A stretch of DNA of 64,000 nucleotides from Leptospira noumeaensis (GTDB lineage Bacteria; Spirochaetota; Leptospiria; Leptospirales; Leptospiraceae), in contig NZ_RQFK01000023.1 in assembly GCF_004770765.1 (NCBI RefSeq), positions 124,001-188,000 on the forward strand, in the 5' to 3' direction. Position 1 is the stretch's first letter. Each line of letters opens with the position of its first letter. The position numbers were made by a program, and so were the translations under genes. This document shows, one piece after another, positions 44,398-53,969 of the stretch. The notes beneath the pieces were generated by a model that saw only the letters and a list, made by a program, of their open reading frames with translations, was not told the origin of the DNA and did not search any database.

Positions 44398-46017
44398 TTA
44401 ATGCCCGAATTTGTCAGGATTTTCTTTTGAATGATTGAGAAGCTGTATCAATAAAAACAAAACAGCCAGAGAAATGTAAGCAATAGGGAAATCCAAACTT
44501 GCAAGTTCAGTGAATCGGTTCAGAATAGCGTTCCCCTGCAATTCATAAGCATGGATCCAACCCACCATGGAAAGTACGGCGGCAATGACTGCCCAAAACG
44601 CAGCTTTCAACCATTCTCTTTCTAAAATAAACACAACCATTGCCGACCACACCATCGAGGTGATAAGAAAACCTTGTGACAAGGCAAGAACTCCAGAAAG
44701 GGCGTAGGGAAGGAATGGCAAATGAGGGGGAAGGTCTGATAAAGAAAAATGGATCGATTGTTTGGCACCTAATTCTTGTAAAGTGGCCTGTAGTTTCCCA
44801 TCCAAAAAAATAAATACATTTTGAATGATAAGCACTGCCCAACCAGCAAAGGCTGGCAAAAGACCAACAACAACCGCGGGGGAGTGGTGTTTGGGTATGG
44901 CTTGGAAGGCCTGACTTGTGATCACAATTCCAATCCAAAGTACAATGGCCATACCTGCTTCTACCGGGATCAATGCTTGGATGAGACCCATAAGTCCAAA
45001 CAAACTGACGAGAGTCATAAAAATTCCGGAAAGCACCGAATAACTATGTTTAGCCCCAAGAGCCTTCCAACCTGGATGCCCAATATAAATTGTAGTTGGG
45101 AATGGAGATCCAAAGGCAGTTCCAACAAGGGTCCCGAGTCCATTCACAAGGAGCGAAGTTTTTGTATCAAAACTATCACCTGATGCTTCTGCTGATTCAA
45201 TATTTTGTAAAGAACCTATGACGTTAAAAATTCCCATAGGAAGGATGATTGAAAAGTAGGCTTTGATATTGGCATAAGTTAGAGTTTCTATCAGGGGACT
45301 AATCGAAAGTTGTGGGAAATAAATTCCAAGAGTTTGTAATCCATTATCAATGGCTCCTGGTTTGTAAATGGGATCACCCCAAAATGATGATAGGTAGGAT
45401 AACAAAATTCCGAGTATGACAGAAAGAAACCCCCCCGGAATTCCAAAAGGGAAACGAACCTTCCCAAAGTATTGTAAGAGAATAACACCTAATGGAATAA
45501 AGGCGACAATTGGCCTTTCAAAGGTCCTAAGTAAAAAATCCATCGAAATGAAGGTGATGGCAATCCCCGCCAAAGCAGAAAGTAAAGCCGCTCTGGGTGT
45601 GTATTTGCGAATTTTTGCAGCTACAAAAGAACCGATCACTTCGATACAACCGGAAACAAAAGATACAAGAAGGCCCGCTTTCCATGCAGCCACATAGTCA
45701 CCTGTAGCCTGATAGGTGGGGAACATAACAAAAAAAACAAAAGCAAAAAGAGAAACTGTATTGATTCCGTAAGGGATTGCGGTAACGTCTGTTCGGTGAG
45801 TTTTTTGGCCTAGTTTCCAGGCTTGCCATGCATAAAAAACATTTCCTACGAGTAAAGAAACAGCTGCACCGGGAAGGACTACAGAAGTAACAAAGAGGAG
45901 TGGGAACCCACAAACGCCGATACAGAGTGCAGATAAAACTAAAAGTTGGATGAGGTTGTCCACCATGAGACCAAAAAAACCGTCGAGATCACCCCGAGTG
46001 ATAGTAAAAAAATTCAT
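44398..46017 (-). CDS. NCS2/AzgA-like nucleobase permease
   Basis: 539 residues with 12 or more helices. RTDVTAIPYGINTVSLFAF, the MGIFNVIGSLQNIESAEASG segment, and SPFPTTIYIGHPGWKALGAK are like the substrate-site segments of the AzgA branch of NCS2 purine permeases. It is longer than most. Apt two genes downstream fits adenine or hypoxanthine uptake, although a terminator separates them. Overlaps the SspB-like gene by 4 nt upstream. Confidence 0.78.
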   Translation of the reverse strand: MNFFTITRGDLDGFFGLMVDNLIQLLVLSALCIGVCGFPLLFVTSVVLPGAAVSLLVGNVFYAWQAWKLGQKTHRTDVTAIPYGINTVSLFAFVFFVMFPTYQATGDYVAAWKAGLLVSFVSGCIEVIGSFVAAKIRKYTPRAALLSALAGIAITFISMDFLLRTFERPIVAFIPLGVILLQYFGKVRFPFGIPGGFLSVILGILLSYLSSFWGDPIYKPGAIDNGLQTLGIYFPQLSISPLIETLTYANIKAYFSIILPMGIFNVIGSLQNIESAEASGDSFDTKTSLLVNGLGTLVGTAFGSPFPTTIYIGHPGWKALGAKHSYSVLSGIFMTLVSLFGLMGLIQALIPVEAGMAIVLWIGIVITSQAFQAIPKHHSPAVVVGLLPAFAGWAVLIIQNVFIFLDGKLQATLQELGAKQSIHFSLSDLPPHLPFLPYALSGVLALSQGFLITSMVWSAMVVFILEREWLKAAFWAVIAAVLSMVGWIHAYELQGNAILNRFTELASLDFPIAYISLAVLFLLIQLLNHSKENPDKFGH

Positions 46018-46472
46018 TCGTTTCGTTTCCCTCCAAAATCAACTCGTATCACATTTCCATCCCCAGTAACTTCTGGTTTTGTGAGCTTAGGTTTAGGAGT
46101 ATTTTCTTCAACATTCATTGTTGTTTCCACTTGCAAAAATCTGAGTTGGGTTGCCGAATTTTGAAACTTATCATAAATACGAAACACAGCATCCCAAGGA
46201 ATCATAGTTGGTTCCCAAGCTGATCCAAATTGTAGTTCCGCAAATAAATAATCTGGTTTACTATCTAAAACTTTTACCGCTTTGTCACCAAACACAAGTA
46301 CGATGCCCGATTCTTTTTCAGCATTGAGTAATCCACGTTTCCCAATTTCCAACTTTGGATGGGGCATAACATGAATGTAAAACACTCCGAACCGTTCCCA
46401 ATAGAGATTGAACAAATCCCTTTTAAACTCACGTAATGTTGTGATTTCTTCCTGGGTGAGTTTTTCGCTCAT
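46014..46472 (-). CDS. SspB-like protein (possible ClpXP adaptor)
   Basis: 152 residues. The middle (GIVLVFGDKAVKVLDSKPDY, then AELQFGSAWEPTMIPWDAVF) matches the strand order of the SspB substrate-binding fold, which in proteobacteria ends a barrel with FGG...VPxxAVxAIY. The polar C-terminus (KPEVTGDGNVIRVDFGGKR) could be the ClpX-binding tail, as in alpha-type SspB. The assignment rests on pattern, not on strict motifs. Overlaps both neighbours by 4 nt, so it is part of a dehydratase-SspB-permease operon. Confidence 0.55.
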   Translation of the reverse strand: MSEKLTQEEITTLREFKRDLFNLYWERFGVFYIHVMPHPKLEIGKRGLLNAEKESGIVLVFGDKAVKVLDSKPDYLFAELQFGSAWEPTMIPWDAVFRIYDKFQNSATQLRFLQVETTMNVEENTPKPKLTKPEVTGDGNVIRVDFGGKRNE

Positions 46473-48352
46473 AAATTCCTTTTACCATGTGATGTTTCCC
46501 ACTCGATGTATTCGTCGTGGACTTTATATTCGGGAATGATATCTTTAAAGGCACCAAAAACCTCTCTATTTTTATTGGCTTTAGCAAGAGAGAACAACCT
46601 GTTGAGTTTATTTTGGAAGAGAAGTAGGTTGTAATTTTCCAAAGGTGCCGCGATTCGGATTTTTGGATGGTGTGTTTTTTTGATTCCTTCTTGGTTGAGA
46701 AGAAGTTCTTCATACAACTTTTCACCAGGACGAAGTCCAGAAAATTCAATGGCTATGTCTTTGTGAGGAGTGTATCCGGAAAGACGAATCATCTCTTCGG
46801 CTAAAGATAGAATTTTGACTGGTTCGCCCATATCCAAAAGGAAAATTTCTCCATGTTCACCCATACTTCCTGCCTGTAACACTAGTTGTGTGGCTTCTGG
46901 AATGGTCATAAAGTAACGAATGACTTCTGGATGGGTGACAGTGACAGGTCCACCTCTTTTGATTTGTTCACGGAAACGTGGGATCACACTTCCATTGGAT
47001 CCAAGAACGTTACCAAATCGTACGGTAATGAATTTAGTTCTTGAATTTTGAGAGATATGTTGCAGATAAATTTCTGCAGCACGTTTGGAAGCACCCATTA
47101 CGTTCACTGGATTTACAGCTTTATCCGTGGAAATCAAAACAAAACGTTCCACTCCAATCAACCGGCAAACATCTGCTACATTCTTTGTGCCCATCACATT
47201 ATTGAGTACAGCTTCGGAAGGATTGATTTCCATCATCGGAACATGTTTGTATGCTGCGGAATGGAATACGACAGAAGGGCGGTGTTCTTCAAAAATTGCC
47301 GAAATACGGGACAAGTTTTTAACGTCAGCAATGACGGGCCGAATGTCTATGTTTAAGTCGGAGAAATTTTTTCTTAGTTCGTAATCGATTTCGTATAACG
47401 GAGTTTCTGCGGCATCTAAAATCACAAGAACACTGGGTTTAAAAAGTGCTACCTGTCTACAAATTTCGGAACCGATCGAACCACCGGCCCCTGTAACAAG
47501 GATTACTTTTTTTTCCAAATAGGAACGAATGGATTCAATTTCTAAATCCACAGTGGGTCTTCCCAAAAGGTCTTCCACCTGAACTTCCCTGAGTTGTGTG
47601 ATATTCGGTTTGCCAGATAAATATTCACCAAAAGTAGGAAGGATTTTAAAATCCACTCCTGCACCTTCACACTCTTTCATGAGTTTACTGACAACTCGCC
47701 CATCTGGTTGGGGAACTGTCATAATTACTTTTTTCACGCCGAAACGAGTTAAAATTTTACCAATTTCGTCTGTGGAACCGAGGATGGGAATTCCTTGGAT
47801 GTATCCACCTTTTTTGGAAATGTTATCATCCAAAAATCCGATTGGCGAATAATCCATGTCCACATTTCGCCTAATCTCCGTTAAGAATGAACTCCCTAGT
47901 TTACCTGCACCTACAAGTAGAATCGGAATCCCACCTTTGGATTTGTCGGAACTAAAAATTTGTTCTCTTAACATCCTCCAACTCAAACTTCGCAAACATA
48001 AAAACCCAAGTAAGATGAGAGTGTCAAGAATCGGAACCATTCGAGAGAGTTGGTAAAACCGGTTATAAAAAAGAAGCGCCAGAGTCGAAACTAAAGAGGA
48101 AAGAACTGTGGCTTTGATGATAGAGAGTAGGTCATGTAAGGATGCGTAAGACCAAAGGGATCTGTAAATCCCTGAGAATAGAAATACCACACTTCGCGAA
48201 ACTACGACGATAGTGGCGCAGACCCAAAAGTCAGGATAACTATCTAAAAATCGTACATTCTCGAATCGCACAAGATGTGCGAGAAAATAGGACAAAAACA
48301 TAAAGAGTATGTCGACTGGTAAAACCCAGTATCGTCTAGGTATCGATTTCAT
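46469..48352 (-). CDS. WbpM/CapD-type membrane nucleotide-sugar 4,6-dehydratase
   Basis: 627 residues. Four N-terminal helices (1-115), a Rossmann-like cofactor-sensing domain (VGAGKLGSSFLTEIRRN), then an SDR domain with VTGAGGSIGSEICRQV, HSAAYKHVPMME and NVMGASKRAAEIYL. Met in place of the usual Tyr before ASK is the known state for WbpM-class enzymes (S-M-K). It makes UDP-4-keto-6-deoxy sugars for O-antigen or surface glycans. SGLRPGEKLYEELL near the end is also typical. First gene of its operon. Confidence 0.92.
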   Translation of the reverse strand: MKSIPRRYWVLPVDILFMFLSYFLAHLVRFENVRFLDSYPDFWVCATIVVVSRSVVFLFSGIYRSLWSYASLHDLLSIIKATVLSSLVSTLALLFYNRFYQLSRMVPILDTLILLGFLCLRSLSWRMLREQIFSSDKSKGGIPILLVGAGKLGSSFLTEIRRNVDMDYSPIGFLDDNISKKGGYIQGIPILGSTDEIGKILTRFGVKKVIMTVPQPDGRVVSKLMKECEGAGVDFKILPTFGEYLSGKPNITQLREVQVEDLLGRPTVDLEIESIRSYLEKKVILVTGAGGSIGSEICRQVALFKPSVLVILDAAETPLYEIDYELRKNFSDLNIDIRPVIADVKNLSRISAIFEEHRPSVVFHSAAYKHVPMMEINPSEAVLNNVMGTKNVADVCRLIGVERFVLISTDKAVNPVNVMGASKRAAEIYLQHISQNSRTKFITVRFGNVLGSNGSVIPRFREQIKRGGPVTVTHPEVIRYFMTIPEATQLVLQAGSMGEHGEIFLLDMGEPVKILSLAEEMIRLSGYTPHKDIAIEFSGLRPGEKLYEELLLNQEGIKKTHHPKIRIAAPLENYNLLLFQNKLNRLFSLAKANKNREVFGAFKDIIPEYKVHDEYIEWETSHGKRNL

Positions 48353-48435
48353 ATCTGATAAATAAAGGTATTAGGAACAAAATTCCTTGTAAATACAGAA
48401 TCTTTTCCGAAGAATAGAAAAGAGGAAAAACCTGT

Positions 48436-48915
48436 TTGAAATCACTTCTTTTCCGCTTAGCGGGAACATTTTCTGCGGAAATCGGCTCAGAACTCTATCT
48501 AAAATTGAAGGAGGAAACTCTTTCCCCCTCTCTGTTTTGCCTGGATTTTTTGGAAGTGGAAGAAGTCACAGAAGTTGGTTGGGAGTTCTTAAGAAAGATC
48601 ACCGAACGTTGTAAAGAAACAGGCTCAAAAGTGGCTGGATTTGGTTGGAAAGACCAGGCTGCCCAAAATCTGCCATTTGGTTTTCAATTTTTCTCAAGTG
48701 AGTCTGATTGTATCCATCATTTAGAATCACAAATTGTCAGTGACATTCCTGCCAACGAATTTGCTCCCAAATCAGAAGAAAAAACGGTTCATTGCCCAGA
48801 ATGCCAATCTTTACTTCGGTGGAAATTGGCCGGGGATTATCTTTGCCCTCAATGTAAGACCAAATTTTTTGTGAACAAAAAGGGTTGGGTGTCCACTTAC
48901 GAACGTTTGTTGTGA
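48436..48915 (+). CDS. STAS-like domain protein with C-terminal zinc ribbon
   Basis: 159 residues, TTG start with AGAGG upstream. Residues 1-100 have the STAS pattern (LFRLAGTFSAEIGSELYLKL, FCLDFLEVEEVTEVGWEFL, KVAGFGWKDQA); the Ser phosphorylated in antagonists is replaced by VTEVGW. Residues 115-145 hold VHCPECQSLLRW...YLCPQCKTKFF, a two-CxxC zinc ribbon. The combination is uncommon. It could be a partner for the RsbW-like protein at 41622 or a nucleic-acid-binding protein. Overlaps the hrpB 3' end by 19 nt. Confidence 0.65.
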   Translation: MKSLLFRLAGTFSAEIGSELYLKLKEETLSPSLFCLDFLEVEEVTEVGWEFLRKITERCKETGSKVAGFGWKDQAAQNLPFGFQFFSSESDCIHHLESQIVSDIPANEFAPKSEEKTVHCPECQSLLRWKLAGDYLCPQCKTKFFVNKKGWVSTYERLL

Positions 48916-51362
48916 TTCAAATATTTGGTCGCAGTGGCTTCCCAAGGTTTATCGGGCCAAGGGTGTCTAGGATATCTCCCTTTTAATTCTTTTTTGACTT
49001 CATGATAACCGTGATTCCAAAAACTTTCTAAATCTTTTGTGATTTGTACAGGCCTACGCGCTGGTGAAAGCAAATGGATGAGGATACTCACCTTACCATC
49101 GGCGAGTTTTGGTAAAGATTTCAGACCAAATAACTCTTGTAATTTGACATGTAACTCAGGTTCATTTCCCTCATAGTTCAAAGAAATATGAGAACCTGAA
49201 GGAACTTGGATGGATTTAGGCGCCTCGGAATCGATTGTATTTTTTTTATCATATCCTACATAGGCTTTGAATGCTTCCAAATAGGGAAGTTTCTCGAGGG
49301 AAATTTTACCAGAATCAAAATCGATAAAAGGAAAAAGCCAATCTTTGGAGGTTTGTTTTAAATGATTCATATCGGTATTGGTATCTAAAATACCGTTTCG
49401 TTCTAAAAATTGAACTCGGTGATAAAAGTTTTTTAATTCTGGGTCTTTTTTCCATTCTTCTTCCAGGGAAGTTTTTGTTATATATTCGGCAAGCGCCAAA
49501 CTGAGTACAGTTGGGTTGGGAGATTTTGTTTCTTTAGAATCTAAAACCAATTCACCAAGTGATCTTTCTTCTTTCACAACAAGAAAGGATTCGCCTCTTT
49601 GATTGGTTCTTGTTTCGGAAACTACTTTGGTTTGGATTTGGTCTTGGAAAAATTTCTCAATTTGTTTTTCTTCGATTGGTAGAAAATTCGTAATCAAAAG
49701 ATCCGAACCAAAAGAAAAAGTGTCCAACACTAAAATGAATTCTGGAATTTGAAGGGATGTTGTATTTAGGATTCCTTGTTTTCCATTCGAAAGTTTAAAG
49801 TCTTTTCCATTTAAAATTTTGGCTTTGGCAATCCGGTCCGGGAACCCAGAACTGAGATAAAACAACCGATCCCTATCTGGGACAGTGGTTGAAAAATCCG
49901 ATTTTTCCCTGTAAATTCGTAAAATTTGGTCATATACCGAGCGTAATTCGTACGGAAAATTTTTTGGTTGGGTTTCTTCCGGAAAAAGTTTGCTTTCTGT
50001 TCCTGAACTTTCTTTCCCAACTAACGCGACTATATCGGCAATTAGACTTTCTTTGTCTTTTGGCAGAATTGCTAAAATTTTTCCCAGCCGAATGGGAAGA
50101 GGGTAACGCAAACATTCCTTTCCTATGTTTGTCAGGTTGGAATTTTGATCCAAACATCCTAAAAGTTGCAACCGGTTGGTACTTCTAATCACCGAACCTT
50201 TATTTGGTGGATCTAAAAAAGGTAACTGATCAACCTCTTCCCCCCAGGACTTAACTTCTAGAACCAATCGGTCAATATCACCTTCTAAAATTTCTGGTTT
50301 GGTTCTGTCTAAAAAAGAACTTTCTTCCTCTTTGGACCAAAGTCTGTAAACAAATCCTTTGCCTTCGCGTGCGGCTCGACCTGCACGTTGTTTGGCGCTA
50401 CTCATACTAATCCTATCTTTGATTAGGTGAGAAACCCCCGATTCCGAATCAAAAACCGCATGTTTGTGATATCCTGTATCAAAAACGACTCTGACTCCAG
50501 GAATGGTGACAGATGATTCTGCGATATTTGTGGATAGAATGATCTTTTTTTTGTTATGTGGATGTGGTAAAAAAATTTGTTCCTGTTGGTGCAGATCCAA
50601 ATCGCCGTACAAACTAAGCACAGCAGCATTTGATTGGATGGCATGGATGGATTCCAATCCATATTTTAAATCTTGGATTTCTTTTTTCCCAGATAAAAAT
50701 ACCAAAATATCACCTTCTGTTTGTTCTACGGCTTTGGGAATCAGATCGAGAAGTCTCTCTTTTTGTTTTTTGGAAGAATCTCCCATATGAAAAATTTCTA
50801 AGGGATGAGTGCTTGCACTGACTTGGATGGGTTTTGACAGGATGCCAATGGATTCAAAATTTTGTCCTTCTAAAGTGGCACTCATGATGAGAAGTTTTAA
50901 ATCGTTTCGAAAAACTTCTTGGGTGCGACGTGCGAGAGCAAAACATAGATCAGAATCCAGTTTTCTTTCATGAAATTCATCAAAAACAATCAGTCCATAC
51001 TCTTTGAGTTCTGGATCTGCTAACAAAATCTTTGTTAAAATTCCATCGGTCACAAACTCGATTTTTGTATCTTTGCTGATTTTAGTATCAAATCGAACCC
51101 GGTAACCAATACTGCCTCCCACTTCTTCGTTTAAAGATTGGCTGATTCGTTTGGCGGCATTTTTTGCTGCAATTCGTCTTGGTTCTAATATACAGATTTT
51201 TTTCCCTGAAGCGACACCAGCCTTTAGAAGTTCTGTGGGGAGAGCTGTTGTTTTTCCGGTCCCTGGTGGGGCATCCAAAATCGTCACAGGATTTTTTTGA
51301 ATGGAATCAACAATGGATTGTAAGGCGGTGAGTACGGGAAATGGATCCAAGGATTTTGACAC
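48897..51362 (-). CDS. hrpB: ATP-dependent RNA helicase HrpB (DEAH/RHA)
   Basis: 821 residues. Walker A DAPPGTGKTTALP, motif Ia EPRRIAAKNAAKRI, DEFHERKLDSDL (motif II), SATLEG (III), STNIAESSVTIPGV (V) and QRAGRAAREGKG (VI). The C-terminal HrpB-specific end has SPARRPVQITKDLESFW and KGRYPRHPWPDKPW. Function in bacteria is still poorly defined (RNA processing in some pathogens). Standalone, 21 nt from the divergent Ada-like frame. Confidence 0.95.
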   Translation of the reverse strand: MSKSLDPFPVLTALQSIVDSIQKNPVTILDAPPGTGKTTALPTELLKAGVASGKKICILEPRRIAAKNAAKRISQSLNEEVGGSIGYRVRFDTKISKDTKIEFVTDGILTKILLADPELKEYGLIVFDEFHERKLDSDLCFALARRTQEVFRNDLKLLIMSATLEGQNFESIGILSKPIQVSASTHPLEIFHMGDSSKKQKERLLDLIPKAVEQTEGDILVFLSGKKEIQDLKYGLESIHAIQSNAAVLSLYGDLDLHQQEQIFLPHPHNKKKIILSTNIAESSVTIPGVRVVFDTGYHKHAVFDSESGVSHLIKDRISMSSAKQRAGRAAREGKGFVYRLWSKEEESSFLDRTKPEILEGDIDRLVLEVKSWGEEVDQLPFLDPPNKGSVIRSTNRLQLLGCLDQNSNLTNIGKECLRYPLPIRLGKILAILPKDKESLIADIVALVGKESSGTESKLFPEETQPKNFPYELRSVYDQILRIYREKSDFSTTVPDRDRLFYLSSGFPDRIAKAKILNGKDFKLSNGKQGILNTTSLQIPEFILVLDTFSFGSDLLITNFLPIEEKQIEKFFQDQIQTKVVSETRTNQRGESFLVVKEERSLGELVLDSKETKSPNPTVLSLALAEYITKTSLEEEWKKDPELKNFYHRVQFLERNGILDTNTDMNHLKQTSKDWLFPFIDFDSGKISLEKLPYLEAFKAYVGYDKKNTIDSEAPKSIQVPSGSHISLNYEGNEPELHVKLQELFGLKSLPKLADGKVSILIHLLSPARRPVQITKDLESFWNHGYHEVKKELKGRYPRHPWPDKPWEATATKYLNHNKRS

Positions 51363-51458
51363 TTTTCTTCTTAAAGAAGAGGGTTGGATCTCTTAAAAAA
51401 AAATCAAACAAATTGTAGTTTATTTTCGGAAATCGCAAGAATCGGGTTTTCAGCCCTG

Positions 51459-52346
51459 GTGAAATCGATTAGGATCTATTTTGTGGATGAAAATCATAAA
51501 CATTACGAAATCATAAAAAATTCCATCGAATATGTTTTGGAACATTTTGAAGACCAACCTAGTTTGGATTCTCTAGCAGAACGAGTTTCGCTTAGCCCTT
51601 TTCATTTCCAAAAGGTATTTCGAACTTGGGCCGGAGTTTCACCAAAAGAATTTTTACAGTTCGTCACAGTTACTCACGCCAAACGATTGTTAAAAGAATC
51701 GTCAGTTTTAGACACAACTTATTCTCTTGGACTTTCGGGAACGGGCCGACTTCATGATTTATTTGTCAAATTAGAAGCCATGACTCCAGGTGAATACAAA
51801 CGAGGAGGGGAAGGACTAGTTTTGCAATACGAAGTATTTCCTTCTCTTTTTGGTGATATCCTTCTTGTTTCCTCAGAACGTGGGATCCAATCCCTTCAGT
51901 TTATCGATTCAGGAGAAAAAGGAATTTTAGAAACCAAAAAAGAATTCCCAAGTGCTGTTTGGAAGGAAGGTGGAAATGATGAACACCAAAAACTAAAGGA
52001 CTACTTCCAAAAATTAACCATTCCCGAAACTCCCATTCCCTTATATGTATATGGAACTGAATTCCAACTCAAAGTATGGAGATCCTTATTAAAAATCCCT
52101 TTAGGTACACTTTGTACCTATGGAGACATTGCGACTTCGATTGGACAAACATCAGCACAAAGAGCAGTAGGGACAGCAATTGGTAAAAATCCAATCGCTT
52201 ACCTCATCCCTTGTCACCGTGTGATCCAAACCTCAGGTTTATTTGGTGGATACAGATGGGATCCGGACCGGAAACGAATGATCATTGCTTGGGAACAGGC
52301 TAAAGTGGTTGCACCAAACAATGATTTATTGAATGTAACTAAGTGA
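51459..52346 (+). CDS. AraC-type HTH fused to O6-methylguanine-DNA methyltransferase (Ada-like, no N-terminal Zn domain)
   Basis: About 295 residues from GTG 51459 (MKSIRIYFVDENHK); a TTG at 51384 would add 25 residues of no clear type. An AraC helix-turn-helix (about 30-105: LDSLAERVSLSPFHFQKVFR, SPKEFLQFVTVTHAKRLL) is followed by the alkyltransferase fold with the acceptor Cys in IPCHRVIQTSG and the TYGDIATSIG helix. The Cys-rich Ada sensor domain that turns methylphosphotriester repair into gene activation is absent, so damage sensing must differ. Repairs O6-alkylguanine. Confidence 0.88.
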   Translation: MKSIRIYFVDENHKHYEIIKNSIEYVLEHFEDQPSLDSLAERVSLSPFHFQKVFRTWAGVSPKEFLQFVTVTHAKRLLKESSVLDTTYSLGLSGTGRLHDLFVKLEAMTPGEYKRGGEGLVLQYEVFPSLFGDILLVSSERGIQSLQFIDSGEKGILETKKEFPSAVWKEGGNDEHQKLKDYFQKLTIPETPIPLYVYGTEFQLKVWRSLLKIPLGTLCTYGDIATSIGQTSAQRAVGTAIGKNPIAYLIPCHRVIQTSGLFGGYRWDPDRKRMIIAWEQAKVVAPNNDLLNVTK

Positions 52347-52357
52347 TTTTTTCTAAA

Positions 52358-53110
52358 TTATCCTAGATGCCTTGTATGAGAAATTAAAAAGAAACCTACA
52401 AGTAAAAATGATTGAGCGATTAGATAGGTAACCCATGGAACTTGGAATTCCCATTTAGGGTGTCTGGTTCCATTGATAGTTGTTTCTCCCATCACGGCAT
52501 CAGAAAGTAAGAAAAATCCTGCTCCAATGGCCAAATAAATCCAAACTCCACCAAACGAAAAATAGGCGTTGATACAAAGAGAAACAAAAAAACAAAGAAC
52601 AAGTCCATAAATAAAGGCCGAAGCTATCACCCATTTTGACCGATTGGGGTTATAAACTCTAAAATAGAAGATAATGGCTGGAAGGACGAGTAATGCTCCT
52701 GTAATCGCGTAAGGCAAAATTCCCGTGTAGATTTCATTCCAACTGGTCAAACGCCAAAACGATAACAAAAAGAAAACTTGTGCAATGGCAAAACTAAAGA
52801 TTCCCCCGAGAACTGGGTCTTCCATTTGTTTTTTAGCAATAGGGAATTGGAGATTAAACCAATCTCCTAAAAAAGAAAATCCAATGGCATACAAAGGATA
52901 AGAAAATCTGGCATGTCCCAATTGAAATAACAACCACGCAAAAAGTAAAATTTGAAAGGAAAAACCCAGATAAATCCCACGCGAGTGTTCGAGTCGTTTG
53001 AGAGGATTTGATTCTCCCTGTAATGTATACCAGTGGATACAAAAAGCCGAGATGATGGCGGAAGGAATGGTTGTGAGAATTAAGTAATATACCATAGTTG
53101 ATTTTAACAT
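52358..53110 (-). CDS. YhhN-family membrane protein (second paralogue)
   Basis: 250 residues from ATG 53110, or 245 from ATG 53095 (MVYYLILTTIPSAI). About eight helices; GFSFLGDWFN, GFFLLSDAVMGET and WVTYLIAQSFLLVGF carry the conserved Asp residues and TYxxAQ of the lysoplasmalogenase family. It is longer than the one at 12844 and only weakly alike, so not a recent duplicate. If the first ATG is used, it overlaps the divergent gene's start codon. Confidence 0.75.
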   Translation of the reverse strand: MLKSTMVYYLILTTIPSAIISAFCIHWYTLQGESNPLKRLEHSRGIYLGFSFQILLFAWLLFQLGHARFSYPLYAIGFSFLGDWFNLQFPIAKKQMEDPVLGGIFSFAIAQVFFLLSFWRLTSWNEIYTGILPYAITGALLVLPAIIFYFRVYNPNRSKWVIASAFIYGLVLCFFVSLCINAYFSFGGVWIYLAIGAGFFLLSDAVMGETTINGTRHPKWEFQVPWVTYLIAQSFLLVGFFLISHTRHLG

Positions 53111-53765
53111 GGTTCGAATCAAAACGCAATCCAGAACTTCGGTAAAAGAATCGAAATCAATTTTCGTCTTTATCCTTCTTTTCTGTATTCATTGTATGTA
53201 TCTGAAACAAAAATATAAAAAAGAACCAGTATTAACACCCGCACCTACATATCTCTCTGATAAAGAAAGTTATTTGGTTTTAAGATTGGTTCATGGTAAG
53301 GATCAAACCATTGGGCTTGTGGAGGAAATTCCTGTCACTTTGACTTTTGAAAACTTGTCTGACAGCACCAAACAATCATTAAGAATTCATCCCCTCCCGC
53401 TTGCAGAATCAAAAGAACCTTTCTTTTTACCTCTTTCTACAAAAACAAAATACCTAGAAGAAACCTTACTGGTTGGATGTTTGTATTTTTTTCCCATCCC
53501 TCATTTTTTTAGAGGGAATCTAAAATTAGAAATTCACCATATGCAAGGGATCACCGATCGTGAGTTTGTTTTTCAAAAAATAGTTCCTTATGATTGGCAA
53601 GGGAACCTCACCAAATACTGGGAATACGACCTAGACCATAGCGAATTCACTGACAAAACTATACCTTCCCTCCCAACTTACAGGCATTTGGAGTGCGAAG
53701 ATGACATTCGTCATCGCAAGGAAATCCCTAAAAATGGTGTGGTGAGCCCTCCCGAAGAGGATTAA
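53109..53765 (+). CDS. Exported or membrane-anchored protein, unknown function
   Basis: 218 residues. A polar N-terminus (MVRIKTQSRTSVKESK) precedes a hydrophobic stretch IFVFILLFCIHCMYL with two Cys; HC could be a lipoprotein acceptor. The mature part is beta-rich (YLVLRLVHGKDQTIGLVEEI) with a conserved-looking end (YRHLECEDDIRHRKEIP). No family recognised. Confidence 0.55.
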   Translation: MVRIKTQSRTSVKESKSIFVFILLFCIHCMYLKQKYKKEPVLTPAPTYLSDKESYLVLRLVHGKDQTIGLVEEIPVTLTFENLSDSTKQSLRIHPLPLAESKEPFFLPLSTKTKYLEETLLVGCLYFFPIPHFFRGNLKLEIHHMQGITDREFVFQKIVPYDWQGNLTKYWEYDLDHSEFTDKTIPSLPTYRHLECEDDIRHRKEIPKNGVVSPPEED

Positions 53766-53879
53766 ATCACTCACTTAAAACTCGTGTTAGGTAAAAATTT
53801 CGAACTGTGGTTCCAGATTTTAAAAAAAAATTTCGTCGAACCGGAATTAACGTTCTAAAACGCCGATAAAAACGTTTCT

Positions 53880-53908
53880 AGCGGTTTTTCTCAGATCAGA
53901 GAACCGCT
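53880..53908 (+). promoter_or_regulatory. Hairpin in leader of the secreted-cluster operon
   Basis: AGCGGTT (53880-53886) pairs with AACCGCT (53902-53908), and CTC with GAG further in, around a short loop with one T3 bulge. No T-run follows. It lies 62 nt before the ASH-repeat lipoprotein start and could shape its mRNA leader, or end a transcript from the left without a tail. Confidence 0.45.
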
Positions 53909-53969
53909 GTACGATTGAAAAAAATCAGAGTCGTTCCACGATGGGTCAAAAATTATGCGTTCTTTACCC

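Noticed and set aside
53109..53125. tRNA T-loop-like GGTTCGAATC
   Set aside because: No acceptor stem or anticodon arm around it; it is in the coding start of the 53109 gene.
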